A DNA stretch of 64,000 nt from Psychrobacter sp. ANT_WB68 (lineage in GTDB: Bacteria > Pseudomonadota > Gammaproteobacteria > Pseudomonadales > Moraxellaceae): contig NZ_VOAZ01000005.1 of the NCBI RefSeq assembly GCF_008369115.1, positions 62,001 to 126,000 of the forward strand. The letters are read 5' to 3'. Shown here piece by piece: positions 24,892-34,516 of the stretch (positions are counted from its first letter, which is position 1; each line of letters opens with the position of its first letter). The notes beneath the pieces are model-generated. The model ran no database searches. It was not told where the DNA came from and saw nothing but the letters and a program-made list of their open reading frames with translations. Both the position numbers and the translations under genes were made by a program.

Positions 24892-26259
24892 TTAACTTAA
24901 ATTATCAGTATCAAGTGCCGCTAGTGCCTCACCGATCGTATGAAAAGAGCCACATACCACGATTAAATCCTCTGGCTGGCTGGCGTTTATCACAGCATCA
25001 GTCGCTTCTGATAAACGTTCAAACTCGTGTATTTGCGCACTATCAACATAGCTTGATAAGATACTTTTCAAATGCTCAGTGCTCGCCGCCCGTGGATAAT
25101 CAATCTCAGCGATATACCAATCACTAATGGGCAAGCCCGCTTCGGTCAAACGCTGCACGACTTTATTGATATCTTTATCGCCCAACATGGAAAATAGCAT
25201 TTTAATACTGGCAGGTTTACTAGTTACTTGTTCGGAACTATTTTGCTTCACTAAATGCTGCTGCCAAAGCGGTAATAATTGCGCCAATAAAAACTCGACA
25301 CCTTGTTCATTGTGGGCTACATCGAACAACCAATGGCGATTATGCGTCTCACGATAATCAAAACGACCGGCGAGCTTGACCGTCTGTAATGCCTGCCTAA
25401 TAGCATTGCTGTCGACATTTAATGAACTTGCCAGTACCGCAGATAAGGCATTAGCAGTATTGGTCAATGACAGCGCTGGGCGTGGTAGCTCCATGGTGAC
25501 AGCCGCATTACTATATTGCCAAACGTCCGTATCCACTTCACAATAGTCAAAGTCTTTTCCAGCTTGATAACAGGTTGCCCGATGCATATCGATAACTTGC
25601 TGCACACTAGCTGGCATCGCTTTAGCGCCATAAATTAAGCTGATACCTTCTCGTAAGATACCTGCTTTCTCACGCCCAATATCTTCGACATTATCCCCCA
25701 GCCAATCGACATGATCGATGGCAATATTGGTAATCACCGCCATATCAGGATCGATGATATTGACCACATCCAAGCGCCCGCCTAGCCCAACTTCTAATAC
25801 CCAGACATCACAATCCGCTTCGGCAAATATCAACAATGCGGCAAGTGTCGTCATCTCAAAAAAAGATAAGGTTAGACCACACTGTAATCGCGCTACTTCT
25901 ACTTTGCTAAACGCATTGATTAAAGTCTCATCGCTGACCATCTCGCCATTGATGCGCACCCGCTCGTTAAATACACTCAGATGCGGTGATTGATACAAGG
26001 CGGTCTTATAACCTGCCGCTTGACACATCTGCGCAATGACAGCGGTTGTCGAACCTTTACCATTAGTACCTGCCACAGTAAAGACATAAGCATCATCTTT
26101 AGCTGACTGTACCACACCTAACGCCTCAGCAACCGGCAATACTCGTGACAATCCCATATCTATCGCCGAGACATGAATCTGCTGCATATAATCGAGCCAT
26201 TCGCTCAAACTAGAATGTGTAGTGGGAGTATTAGGCTTAGAAACTAAAGAGTCAGACAT
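24892..26259 (-). CDS. folC: Dihydrofolate synthase / folylpolyglutamate synthase
   Basis: Mur-ligase-family enzyme of 455 residues that adds glutamate to dihydropteroate and to folates. The P-loop VAGTNGKGSTTAVIAQ is near residues 63-78; the DVWVLEVGLGGRLDVVN and ITNIAIDHVDWLG motifs follow, with FDVAHNEQGVEF in the C-terminal domain. It lies in the conserved order accD-folC-SPOR gene, all on minus. The 213-bp gap after accD contains a terminator, so folC probably has its own promoter. Confidence 0.96.
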   Translation of the reverse strand: MSDSLVSKPNTPTTHSSLSEWLDYMQQIHVSAIDMGLSRVLPVAEALGVVQSAKDDAYVFTVAGTNGKGSTTAVIAQMCQAAGYKTALYQSPHLSVFNERVRINGEMVSDETLINAFSKVEVARLQCGLTLSFFEMTTLAALLIFAEADCDVWVLEVGLGGRLDVVNIIDPDMAVITNIAIDHVDWLGDNVEDIGREKAGILREGISLIYGAKAMPASVQQVIDMHRATCYQAGKDFDYCEVDTDVWQYSNAAVTMELPRPALSLTNTANALSAVLASSLNVDSNAIRQALQTVKLAGRFDYRETHNRHWLFDVAHNEQGVEFLLAQLLPLWQQHLVKQNSSEQVTSKPASIKMLFSMLGDKDINKVVQRLTEAGLPISDWYIAEIDYPRAASTEHLKSILSSYVDSAQIHEFERLSEATDAVINASQPEDLIVVCGSFHTIGEALAALDTDNLS

Positions 26260-26329
26260 GGAAAGAACCTATATTAAAATAGTCAATTAGAAAATATTCA
26301 TTTAAAAAATAAGGACAGTATATAACTAC

Positions 26330-26380
26330 CTGACCAAAAAGCAAAAATAGCATTTACCGTCATTGACGATAAATGCTATT
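26330..26380 (-). terminator. Terminator after accD
   Basis: A 16-bp stem with one mismatch joins 26346-26361 and 26365-26380 around a 3-nt loop. Read on minus it is followed by TTTTTGCTTTTT. It separates accD from folC. Confidence 0.85.
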
Positions 26381-26472
26381 CGTTAGCTTTATATAATTGG
26401 CAGAATTTAGCATGCTACTAAATAGTACGCAGTGATAAATTCAATCACCTATTTGTCGAGTAGCTCAGTATA

Positions 26473-27408
26473 TTAAGCATCAACATTAGGTACGCGGCAT
26501 AGCTTTGCTAGCAAGCGATAGATGGTATCAATCAACTGATGACGATGGACTACCTCATCAACCACGCCGTGCTCTAACAAGAATTCAGCGCGCTGGAATG
26601 GCTCTTCTAGTGTTTCACGGACGGTTTGTTCAATCACGCGCTTGCCAGCAAAGCCAATCATGGCTTTTGGTTCTGCTAAATGGATATCACCTAGCATAGC
26701 AAGCGATGCCGTCACTCCGCCATAGACAGGATTGGTCAATACCACAATATACGGTATGCCAGCAATTCTCAAACGTTCAATCGCTGCGGCAGTTCGTGCC
26801 ATTTGCATCAATGATAGCAGACCCTCTTGCATACGCGCACCGCCTGAGGCAGCAAAACAAACCAAGGGTACTTTATCTTCAAGGGCTTTTTCGGCCGCTT
26901 GCACAAAACGGTCACCAACCACTGACCCCATAGAGCCACCCATAAAGCGGAAGTCAAACGCACAGGTTACGATGTCGAGATTGCGCAGTTTGCCGTACAT
27001 CACAATCAGCGCCTCAGACTCACCTGTCTTTTCTTGTGCTTCCGTCATGCGCTGCGGATACGGCTTACTATCGACAAAGCTCAATGGATCTTTGGCAATA
27101 AACTCTTGTCCTAGCTCACCATCTACTTGATCGAGCAACCATTTTAAGCGCTCACGAGCACTCATCGGTAAATGATGATCACAATGCGGGCAGACGTAAC
27201 AATTAAAAATCAGCGCCGTATTGGTAATCATAGAGTGACAGCTACTACACTTGGTTGACGGTTCGGTCTCTACCGCTGTCAAAGGCGCAGTCAGTTGTTG
27301 CTTAATGCCCGGTATCGGACGATTAAACCATGATTGCCCAGCAGTATTAGCATTGTTAGGAGTAGTCATATCAGGTTTTATTATCGTATCAGTCATAGTA
27401 TTCGCCAT
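26473..27408 (-). CDS. accD: Acetyl-CoA carboxylase carboxyltransferase subunit beta
   Basis: Beta subunit of the biotin carboxyl-carrier-dependent carboxyltransferase that makes malonyl-CoA for fatty acid synthesis. The N-terminal zinc ribbon is clear (CSSCHS...CYVCPHCDHH), followed by the crotonase-fold core with GGSMGSVVGDRF, ASGGARMQEG and NPVYGGVTASLAML. I place the start at ATG 27408 (MANTMTDT) rather than a TTG two codons upstream. The roughly 35-residue polar N-terminal extension is longer than in E. coli. It lies between trpA and folC, as in related genera. Confidence 0.95.
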   Translation of the reverse strand: MANTMTDTIIKPDMTTPNNANTAGQSWFNRPIPGIKQQLTAPLTAVETEPSTKCSSCHSMITNTALIFNCYVCPHCDHHLPMSARERLKWLLDQVDGELGQEFIAKDPLSFVDSKPYPQRMTEAQEKTGESEALIVMYGKLRNLDIVTCAFDFRFMGGSMGSVVGDRFVQAAEKALEDKVPLVCFAASGGARMQEGLLSLMQMARTAAAIERLRIAGIPYIVVLTNPVYGGVTASLAMLGDIHLAEPKAMIGFAGKRVIEQTVRETLEEPFQRAEFLLEHGVVDEVVHRHQLIDTIYRLLAKLCRVPNVDA

Positions 27409-27727
27409 TATCAAAGGCTTATCGACAAGTTGGCTCGTTTACTTGTCCCTAAGAGTCGTTTTATAAGAATCAGTCTAAAAGTTACATACCTTCATAACAT
27501 GAGCAGCTATAAAGCACGCTTACGCGCAACTGTAACAATTTATATGTGATGTTAGTTTACACACGTAAACTAACTTTAGCAAAGTCATTTGACGGTGTCT
27601 TTATAAACATTGTTATAAAAGTTGTGATAAACCTTACTATAAAACCGCTATCGACCCTCTTACGAATAATAAGACAATGACGTTGCTAAGCCATTCACAC
27701 TTTGATGCCAATACCTTCGATATAATA
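27409..27727. other. Gap between trpA and accD
   Basis: No gene is supported in these roughly 320 bp. Several short GTTATAAA/TTACTATAAAA repeats occur near 27600-27645 without clear hairpins. The accD promoter presumably lies here. Confidence 0.45.
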
Positions 27728-28552
27728 TTAGACCGTCAAACTATCGAGTGCGCCGCGTAGCTCGTCCATTTTCGCCATGATTTTTTGCTGAGCACCCGCC
27801 ACCGCAGAGGCGTCGCTTGCATCTATATCAGCGAAGTTCTGCACCAGCGCACTACCAACAATAATACCATCGGCATGCTTACCAATCGCTTTGGCGGACG
27901 CTGCATCACGAATACCAAAACCCACACATACTGGCAAATCTGTCTCCGCTTTAATTGCCTGCACTTGGGTGGCAACATCATCAGTATCTAGCGTTGCTGA
28001 GCCAGTGACACCTTTTAAAGACACATAATAAATATAGCCACCACAATGAGTCAGCACTTGCTCACGGCGCTCAGGCAAAGTAGTTGGCGATAATAAGAAA
28101 ATCTCATTCATCGCATGCTCAGTTAAATGCTGAGTAAAGCTACCCGCTTCTGCTGGCGGCAAATCAACCATCAAAATGCCATCAACGCCTGATTGCTCAC
28201 ATAAGGCGACAAAGCTATCATAACCAATGATTTCAACGGGATTAAGATAACCCATGAGGATAATCGGCGTCTGCGTGTCTTGCTGACGGAACTCTGCGAC
28301 CATTTTTAATGCATCACGCGTACTGGTACCTGCTGCTAATGCTCGCTCTCCAGCCAATGCGACCGTTGGACCATCTGCCATTGGGTCAGAAAACGGCAAG
28401 CCAACCTCAATCATATCCGCGCCATGTTTGACTAAGTCGTGTAACAAACCAACAAAGCTATTAGGTGTTGGATCGCCTGCCATCACATAAGGAATCAGGG
28501 CTTTTTTATTTTGGGCTTTCAAAGTCTCAAAAGTGCTTTCAATTCGGGTCAT
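27728..28552 (-). CDS. trpA: Tryptophan synthase alpha chain
   Basis: TIM-barrel subunit of 274 residues that cleaves indole-3-glycerol phosphate to indole and glyceraldehyde 3-phosphate. Catalytic Glu is in MIEVGLPFSDPMADGP and catalytic Asp in DGILMVDLPPAEA; the phosphate loops VCVGFGIRDA and DGIIVGSALV are present. It follows trpB by about 140 bp on the same strand. Confidence 0.97.
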   Translation of the reverse strand: MTRIESTFETLKAQNKKALIPYVMAGDPTPNSFVGLLHDLVKHGADMIEVGLPFSDPMADGPTVALAGERALAAGTSTRDALKMVAEFRQQDTQTPIILMGYLNPVEIIGYDSFVALCEQSGVDGILMVDLPPAEAGSFTQHLTEHAMNEIFLLSPTTLPERREQVLTHCGGYIYYVSLKGVTGSATLDTDDVATQVQAIKAETDLPVCVGFGIRDAASAKAIGKHADGIIVGSALVQNFADIDASDASAVAGAQQKIMAKMDELRGALDSLTV

Positions 28553-28693
28553 AGTGGTCTCTTAATTATTATTAGCTGAACTTTCGACTCTTTATTTGAT
28601 AAATAACATTCATTAGAAAATTCTTACAAAATAAAGAGTACTAAGTCATTTTTCTTATAAGGAGTCATTCAATTACTACTAAAACAATAGCAG

Positions 28694-29968
28694 CTACAAC
28701 TCAATCCCTTCCGCCTTCATCACTGAATGCAAATCCTTATCACCACGACCTGACATATTGACGATAATGGTCTGATCAGGGGTCATGGTTTTAGCCAGTT
28801 TAAGCGCATAGGCGACTGCATGAGCAGACTCGAGCGCAGGGATAATACCTTCTTTACGGGTGGCTTCATGGAAAGCTTCTAATGACTCTTTATCGGTACA
28901 ACCCACATATTCAACGCGCTTCATATCTTTTAAGAAGCTATGCTCAGGACCAACACCAGGATAATCAAGACCTGCCGAGATAGAATGCGTCTCTTGAATT
29001 TGACCTTCATCATCCGCCATCAAATACGTACGGTTACCATGTAGCACGCCGATACGACCAGCAGCTAATGGTGCGGAATGACGACCGGTTTCAATACCGT
29101 CGCCTGTCGCTTCAACACCATACATTTTGACTTCAGTGTCGTTTAAGAAATCAAAGAACAGACCAATAGCGTTTGAGCCACCACCGACACAAGCGACTAG
29201 GGCATCTGGTAATTTGCCAGTCATTTGCAAATGCTGAATGCGCGCTTCTTTACCAATAATCGCTTGGAAATCACGTACCAATAGCGGATAAGGATGCGGG
29301 CCTGCAACAGTGCCGATGATGTAATAAGTACTATCCACATTGGTGACCCAGTCGCGCATGGCTTCATTCATCGCGTCTTTAAGCGTACGCGAACCCGAGG
29401 TAACAGGCACGACAGTTGCACCTAGCAAACGCATACGGTAGACGTTCATCTTTTGGCGCTCGACATCATCAGCGCCCATATAAACGATACATTCTAACCC
29501 TAAGCGCGCAGCAATCGTCGCCGTCGCAACACCATGTTGCCCTGCTCCAGTTTCCGCAATAATACGTTTTTTACCACTCATTTTGGCAAGTAGCGCCTGC
29601 CCGATGGTGTTATTCACCTTATGGGCGCCCGTATGGTTTAGATCTTCACGTTTAAAATAAATCTGCGCACCGCCTATCTCATCACTCAAACGCTTGGCAT
29701 GATAAAGCGGTGTTGGACGACCGACATAATTAACCAAATCGTTATGATACTCTTCCCAAAACGCCGGATCGGCTTTTACCTTGGTATACAGCGCCTCTAG
29801 CTCCTCTAATGCTGCCATCAGCGTTTCAGAAACAAAACGACCGCCATGAACGCCGAAATGTCCACGCGCATCAGGATATTGGTTAAAGTCTTGTACGTTT
29901 TCTGGGTTGGTAAAGGTATTGATGGCTTTAGCAGCGGTAGATACATCTTTGCTCGCGACATGACTCAT
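28694..29968 (-). CDS. trpB: Tryptophan synthase beta chain
   Basis: PLP-dependent beta-replacement subunit of 424 residues that condenses indole with serine. The Schiff-base Lys lies in [13 protein letters not shown]; the phosphate-binding loop is in [10 protein letters not shown] and the catalytic Glu in [12 protein letters not shown]. About 25 extra N-terminal residues precede the conserved [13 protein letters not shown] segment. It lies between trpF and trpA. No TrpR operator or attenuator was recognised upstream. Confidence 0.97.
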   Translation of the reverse strand: MSHVASKDVSTAAKAINTFTNPENVQDFNQYPDARGHFGVHGGRFVSETLMAALEELEALYTKVKADPAFWEEYHNDLVNYVGRPTPLYHAKRLSDEIGGAQIYFKREDLNHTGAHKVNNTIGQALLAKMSGKKRIIAETGAGQHGVATATIAARLGLECIVYMGADDVERQKMNVYRMRLLGATVVPVTSGSRTLKDAMNEAMRDWVTNVDSTYYIIGTVAGPHPYPLLVRDFQAIIGKEARIQHLQMTGKLPDALVACVGGGSNAIGLFFDFLNDTEVKMYGVEATGDGIETGRHSAPLAAGRIGVLHGNRTYLMADDEGQIQETHSISAGLDYPGVGPEHSFLKDMKRVEYVGCTDKESLEAFHEATRKEGIIPALESAHAVAYALKLAKTMTPDQTIIVNMSGRGDKDLHSVMKAEGIEL

Positions 29969-30055
29969 GATAATTCCTACTATAATAAGTGGTATTTTTT
30001 AGAATAAATATGGGGGATAATTTTTCAAGTAATGAGCTAGTTGATCGATATCAAA

Positions 30056-30739
30056 CTAGCTACTGATATTCGAAGGTTCGCCAAGCGTCTCATTTTGCCA
30101 TCGGTCACGTTTTACCGCTTTCATAAAGGCGCGCATTTTGGCAGCGTCTTTTTTGCCTTTGTCAGACTCAATCCCGCCGCTAACGTCAACGGCATAAATA
30201 GGCAGCTCTAAAGTAGCAGCGACATTATCGGCGTCAAGCCCACCCGCTAAGATAATAGGTAACGAGCTGTCTTGCGGTAATAGATTCCAATCAAATCGTG
30301 CCCCAGTACCGCCATACTTATTCGGATGGTAAGCATCTAACAATATACTGTTCGCTCCAGCTGCGGCAAACTCATTAATTTCGGCGCTTACGCTAGCAGC
30401 GGTGTGCTGTTCCGTATTGATACGCAACGCTTTTATCCAGCGCTTATTGACCGCACTTGCCAGCTGCTGACACTGCTCGGGCGTTTCATCACCGTGGAAT
30501 TGAATGATATCAAAAGAGACACGGTTTGCCAGTTCAATCAGTTCTGCTCGCGGCATATTTACCACCAATGCCACGACACTTATAAAAGCTGGCAAAGAAG
30601 CACTTAGCAATTGCGCCTGCTCGATAGTAACAGCGCGCGGACTCGGTGGATAAAACACCAAGCCAACGGCATCGACACCCAACTGAGCAGCAATTTTAAT
30701 ATCACTAGGCTGGGTAAAACCACAAAACTTAACCTGCAT
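30056..30739 (-). CDS. trpF: Phosphoribosylanthranilate isomerase
   Basis: A 227-residue TIM-barrel isomerase that converts phosphoribosylanthranilate to CdRP in tryptophan synthesis. MQVKFCGFTQPSDI carries the catalytic Cys, VDAVGLVFYPPSPRAV follows, and the catalytic Asp is in NSILLDAYHPNKYGGTGARFDW. It heads the trpF-trpB-trpA run on minus, 87 bp upstream of trpB. Confidence 0.96.
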   Translation of the reverse strand: MQVKFCGFTQPSDIKIAAQLGVDAVGLVFYPPSPRAVTIEQAQLLSASLPAFISVVALVVNMPRAELIELANRVSFDIIQFHGDETPEQCQQLASAVNKRWIKALRINTEQHTAASVSAEINEFAAAGANSILLDAYHPNKYGGTGARFDWNLLPQDSSLPIILAGGLDADNVAATLELPIYAVDVSGGIESDKGKKDAAKMRAFMKAVKRDRWQNETLGEPSNISS

Positions 30740-30949
30740 AATGTGACCTTATATATAACACTAAATATGACGTTGATAAATTGGCTTGACTAACATAGCG
30801 GACAATAAATACTCATTACCAACGCTAAAAAGCAAATATGATGATTTGTTAATTGAATGGCAAATCCATTGCATCCAAAAACTTATCCTAGCATACTTTT
30901 ATTCACAGTTTTGTTTATGATTGCGATTGATTAATATAGGAATAGTAGA

Positions 30950-32569
30950 ATGTCTAAAACGGTCGCGGAAACGCCTCATCACACTGCTAGCAATAATACG
31001 ACGAGCATAAACCCAGCTCATTATTTAATGTGGTTCCGTCGTGACCTGCGAGTTCATGATAATACGGCATTGGCAGCGCTTTGCGAGCGTGCAAATGAGA
31101 ATAACGCATTAGTAAGTGCTATTTTCTTTATGACGCCTGAGCAATGGCACGCACATGATATGTCGCTCACACAGCTTGATCATATCGCCCGCACCTTACC
31201 TATCCTCGCAAAAAATCTGCACCAACAATTAAACATCACCTTAAACGTGCAGGTCTGCGCAAGATTTTCTGACTGCGTAGAGTCGTTAGACGCGCTATGT
31301 GCCGCAAATAATATCAGCACCATCATGGCCAATCACGAGTATGAAGGCAATGAGATTGACCGCGATAAGCAGCTAACCAAGCAACTGGCGAAAAATAATA
31401 TTGCGTTTGTGCGCTGGCATGACCAATGTATCTTACCGCCGCAAAGCATTACCACCAACGATGGCGATAGCATGTATCAAGTATTTACGCCATTTTACAA
31501 GAAATGGCGGCATACCTTAGATGTTAGTAGCATGCAAATGCATGAGGCAGCAGCCATCCATCACAATAATGCCAATATAGAAAGCTCAAAACAGACGGTC
31601 AATACGATAGAAGCATTAAGCCAAAAAGTGGTTAAGGATTATCAGCAGTTATTAGCAAACAACGCCCAACTCAGTCATATTGATAGTAAGGCACAGCTTG
31701 ACCATGCTCGGACTGCTTACCCTGCTGGTGAAGATGCTGCTTGCCAGCGTTTAAAGGAATTTATTGCTGATGATATCGATAACTACGATATAAGCCGCGA
31801 TGTGCCAAGTTTACAAGCCACCAGTCAGCTATCAGCCTATCTTACCATTGGAGCGATTAGTCCGAGACTTTGTTATCTACAAGCGAGCGAAGCAGCAGAA
31901 AAACGACACGGTAATGATAGAGACACTCTTAATAACTCTGACAATAACGATATCAATCATTGGATAAGCGAGTTGGCTTGGCGAGATTTTTATCGTCATG
32001 TGCTAGTAGATAAGCCCGCACTTATCCGTCACAAAGCTTATAAAGAAGAGACTGATAGCAAGATTAATTGGTCGTATGATAATGATGATTTTCATGCATG
32101 GTGTACTGGTATGACTGGCGTGCCATTAGTGGATGCGGCAATGCGATGTCTGAATACGACCGGCTTTATGCACAATCGCTTGCGGATGGTCACAGCGATG
32201 TTTTTAAGCAAGGACTTACTGCTTGATTGGCGCTTAGGCGAGCGCTACTTTATACAGCAGTTGATAGATGGAGATTTTGCTTCCAATAACGGTGGTTGGC
32301 AATGGAGCGCATCTACAGGCACGGATTCTGCTCCCTACTTCCGTATTATGAATCCCTTTAGCCAAGCAAAGACCCATGATAGCGATGGCGAATTTATCAA
32401 GGCATGGCTGCCTGAGCTGAAGGAAGTACCTGCCAGCATCTTGCACAGCGAGGATAAGATGCGACAGGCATTAACAAAAGGTGGAAAGTTTGCTGACATT
32501 GATTACCCAGTACCGATGGTCGAACATAAAGCAGCACGCCAGTTAGTGATTGCTGAATTTAAAAGATAG
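30950..32569 (+). CDS. phrB: Deoxyribodipyrimidine photolyase
   Basis: Class I CPD photolyase of 539 residues that repairs UV dimers using blue light. The N-terminal antenna-binding Rossmann domain starts at MWFRRDLRVHDNTALAALCE, after about 28 extra N-terminal residues. The C-terminal FAD domain has WISELAWRDFYRHVL, MRCLNTTGFMHNRLRM and DFASNNGGWQWSASTGTD with the electron-transfer Trp. Such a gene suits a surface or ice habitat. It is divergent from trpF. Confidence 0.96.
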   Translation: MSKTVAETPHHTASNNTTSINPAHYLMWFRRDLRVHDNTALAALCERANENNALVSAIFFMTPEQWHAHDMSLTQLDHIARTLPILAKNLHQQLNITLNVQVCARFSDCVESLDALCAANNISTIMANHEYEGNEIDRDKQLTKQLAKNNIAFVRWHDQCILPPQSITTNDGDSMYQVFTPFYKKWRHTLDVSSMQMHEAAAIHHNNANIESSKQTVNTIEALSQKVVKDYQQLLANNAQLSHIDSKAQLDHARTAYPAGEDAACQRLKEFIADDIDNYDISRDVPSLQATSQLSAYLTIGAISPRLCYLQASEAAEKRHGNDRDTLNNSDNNDINHWISELAWRDFYRHVLVDKPALIRHKAYKEETDSKINWSYDNDDFHAWCTGMTGVPLVDAAMRCLNTTGFMHNRLRMVTAMFLSKDLLLDWRLGERYFIQQLIDGDFASNNGGWQWSASTGTDSAPYFRIMNPFSQAKTHDSDGEFIKAWLPELKEVPASILHSEDKMRQALTKGGKFADIDYPVPMVEHKAARQLVIAEFKR

Positions 32570-32647
32570 CGTTGAGTTTAAAAACTGTAGTAAATTTAAA
32601 AAACAGTGCTGCTCAAACAGGGCCGCTGATAGTTTTGATAAAAAATA

Positions 32648-32923
32648 CTAGCTGTCTATTTTCAACAAACGGATTTCCAACTCATTTTGCGTCACATTGC
32701 CAGTTTGCATTAAGCTACTTTGTGGCACCCTAGCCGCTCTATCCATATCTGAATTCGATATTCGCGTTTTAATCGTGTAGATGGCATAGATTAATAAGCT
32801 AAAGCTGATGATCAACAATACCCAAGTCGCAAACGACAGTGACTCTTTTGCTTTGGGTCGTTTGGTTAATTTGTGCTTCTCATGAGCAGAGGGCTGATTA
32901 TTAGGAGTTGTCATATACGCCAC
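32648..32923 (-). CDS. Small membrane-anchored hypothetical protein
   Basis: A 91-residue protein with a polar N-terminus, one membrane segment (about 30-50, FATWVLLIISFSLLIYAIYT) and a 40-residue outside tail. The layout of the first 55 residues resembles that of the DUF4230-like protein just upstream (M-YMT...W.VLLI...IYAIY), so it may be a truncated relative produced by duplication. The function is unknown. Confidence 0.65.
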   Translation of the reverse strand: MAYMTTPNNQPSAHEKHKLTKRPKAKESLSFATWVLLIISFSLLIYAIYTIKTRISNSDMDRAARVPQSSLMQTGNVTQNELEIRLLKIDS

Positions 32924-33107
32924 CTCTTATATTATATGAGCTTATTTTATCGACAGTATTCATAAGGCTGTCGATAATCATAAATAAGTCCTGCTATATA
33001 ATATAATAACCTTAATACCCGTCATTTCAAGCAACATTTATTAACTGACCAGCTATGCTTTAGGCTGCTTTCAGTAATGCTCTTAATTTCTCTCCTAATA
33101 TTAAGCT

Positions 33108-33863
33108 TTAACCATTAGTCGTTGGCATCTGACACGCCCCTGCGCCTTGCGTAGTCACCGTAACCACGGCGCCAGTCAAAGCAAATAACTGCTGCAATTG
33201 TGTTTGTGCATTTTGGAGCGCCATATTCATCACATCACCGCGGCAAGCACGCTCAAGGACTTCTTTTTTCGCCATACTTTGCGCTTGTTGCAAAATCTTT
33301 GGATCGACTTGCATCATACCAAAAGCGCCCGTTTGCCAATCATAGATTTCAATATCATCTAGATAAACCGAAAATATCTCTGATGGTGGCAAAGTGATAT
33401 GAATCTGAGGCATGATAGAAATGGGATTGTTGGCATCCGCGCTTTCAGCATTTTTTATAGCAGTCTCTATGGGCTCTATCACTTGCACCATCTCAGGCGT
33501 CAATGCACTCAAGTCAATCCCCGCTTCTACGCGCCCACGGGCGATGAACAAGCCTTTTTGCTCGTCTTGCCATAGCTTCATCCAACTACCAGCGCGCTGG
33601 CTAGTAATAACCGTATCGACACTAAATGCCACCGTCTCCAAACGATTCAATTTCTGAATTTGCATCACCACGCCTTCACGGGTGATGGTTTCTATCGGTT
33701 TCTCCTTAGTACTGTTTTGCAAACTATAAATCGCAAAAACAAGCGCGGCGAGACCGATAAGTAAAACTATCCATGACATCATCGCGATAGGTTTTCTCGC
33801 TTGCGGATGACTGCCATTGTTATTGCCCACGGGTGAGCGGTTATCAGAGTTGGTCATGTACAC
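33108..33863 (-). CDS. DUF4230-like membrane-anchored protein
   Basis: A 251-residue protein with a membrane segment at about 28-48 (MSWIVLLIGLAALVFAIYS) and an extracytoplasmic domain: RLETVAFSVDTVITSQ, GLFIARGRVEAGIDLSAL, IHITLPPSEIFSVYLDD and a C-terminal helix-beta tail. This order (GxVxAGIDLS, then LPxxEI) fits the DUF4230 pattern. No catalytic role is known. It is followed on minus by the 91-residue membrane protein. Confidence 0.7.
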   Translation of the reverse strand: MYMTNSDNRSPVGNNNGSHPQARKPIAMMSWIVLLIGLAALVFAIYSLQNSTKEKPIETITREGVVMQIQKLNRLETVAFSVDTVITSQRAGSWMKLWQDEQKGLFIARGRVEAGIDLSALTPEMVQVIEPIETAIKNAESADANNPISIMPQIHITLPPSEIFSVYLDDIEIYDWQTGAFGMMQVDPKILQQAQSMAKKEVLERACRGDVMNMALQNAQTQLQQLFALTGAVVTVTTQGAGACQMPTTNG

Positions 33864-34516
33864 TACCTCAAGGTTTTATTATTTATTTTGATAAGTATAT
33901 AATCGGTAAATATTACGCCCTTAATGCTATTTCTTTATAATGATTTCAAGAAGTTACTACCAATCCTCTACATAACTGACTTTTATTTATGACAAGACTA
34001 TTTATATATTGAGTGATACCTAAAGATTTACAAATAACGCCATTGCATTAAATAACGTCGTGGTATGAAGTAAGCATTACTTTAGCGGTAATATTGTAAA
34101 GAGCAGCTTAATTTAGCAGCTTTATAGACGGCCTATTTTTCATGATATTGACGGGTTTATAGAGTGTTTGAGAGGAAAAAACAAAAAATCATTGCGTCTT
34201 AGGCGAACTTTACCTAACATAGCCAGATTGTATAAGCAAAATGTTGGCGCACCCCTATTTTTCTGGCTTATATGTCCAAAATATGACGTTGCCAACACGG
34301 ACGTTTACGACAAAATGAAAAGTTTCAACCTTTTTACAAGGCGTTTTATGAACGCACTTTCTACTAACGTACTGTTTGTCGCAGTACTTTTTAGCTAGGT
34401 CTGTCCTAGACTATTACCAAGTGATAAAAGGTAAGCTGGCGTCGGCCATCAAAGCACACGCTTAATATCCTACTATTTCTTATTTATTTTATCGTTGATA
34501 AGGTTATGCTTTATTT
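33864..34516. other. Divergent gap between the DUF4230-like gene and proS
   Basis: No supported gene in about 650 bp. An open frame at 34168-34398 has no recognisable features. The region should contain the divergent promoters and possibly a proS leader; I could not identify a T-box or other riboswitch. Confidence 0.45.

Noticed and set aside
34168-34398. Plus-strand open frame upstream of proS
   Set aside because: No family features or clear SD; more likely promoter/leader DNA.
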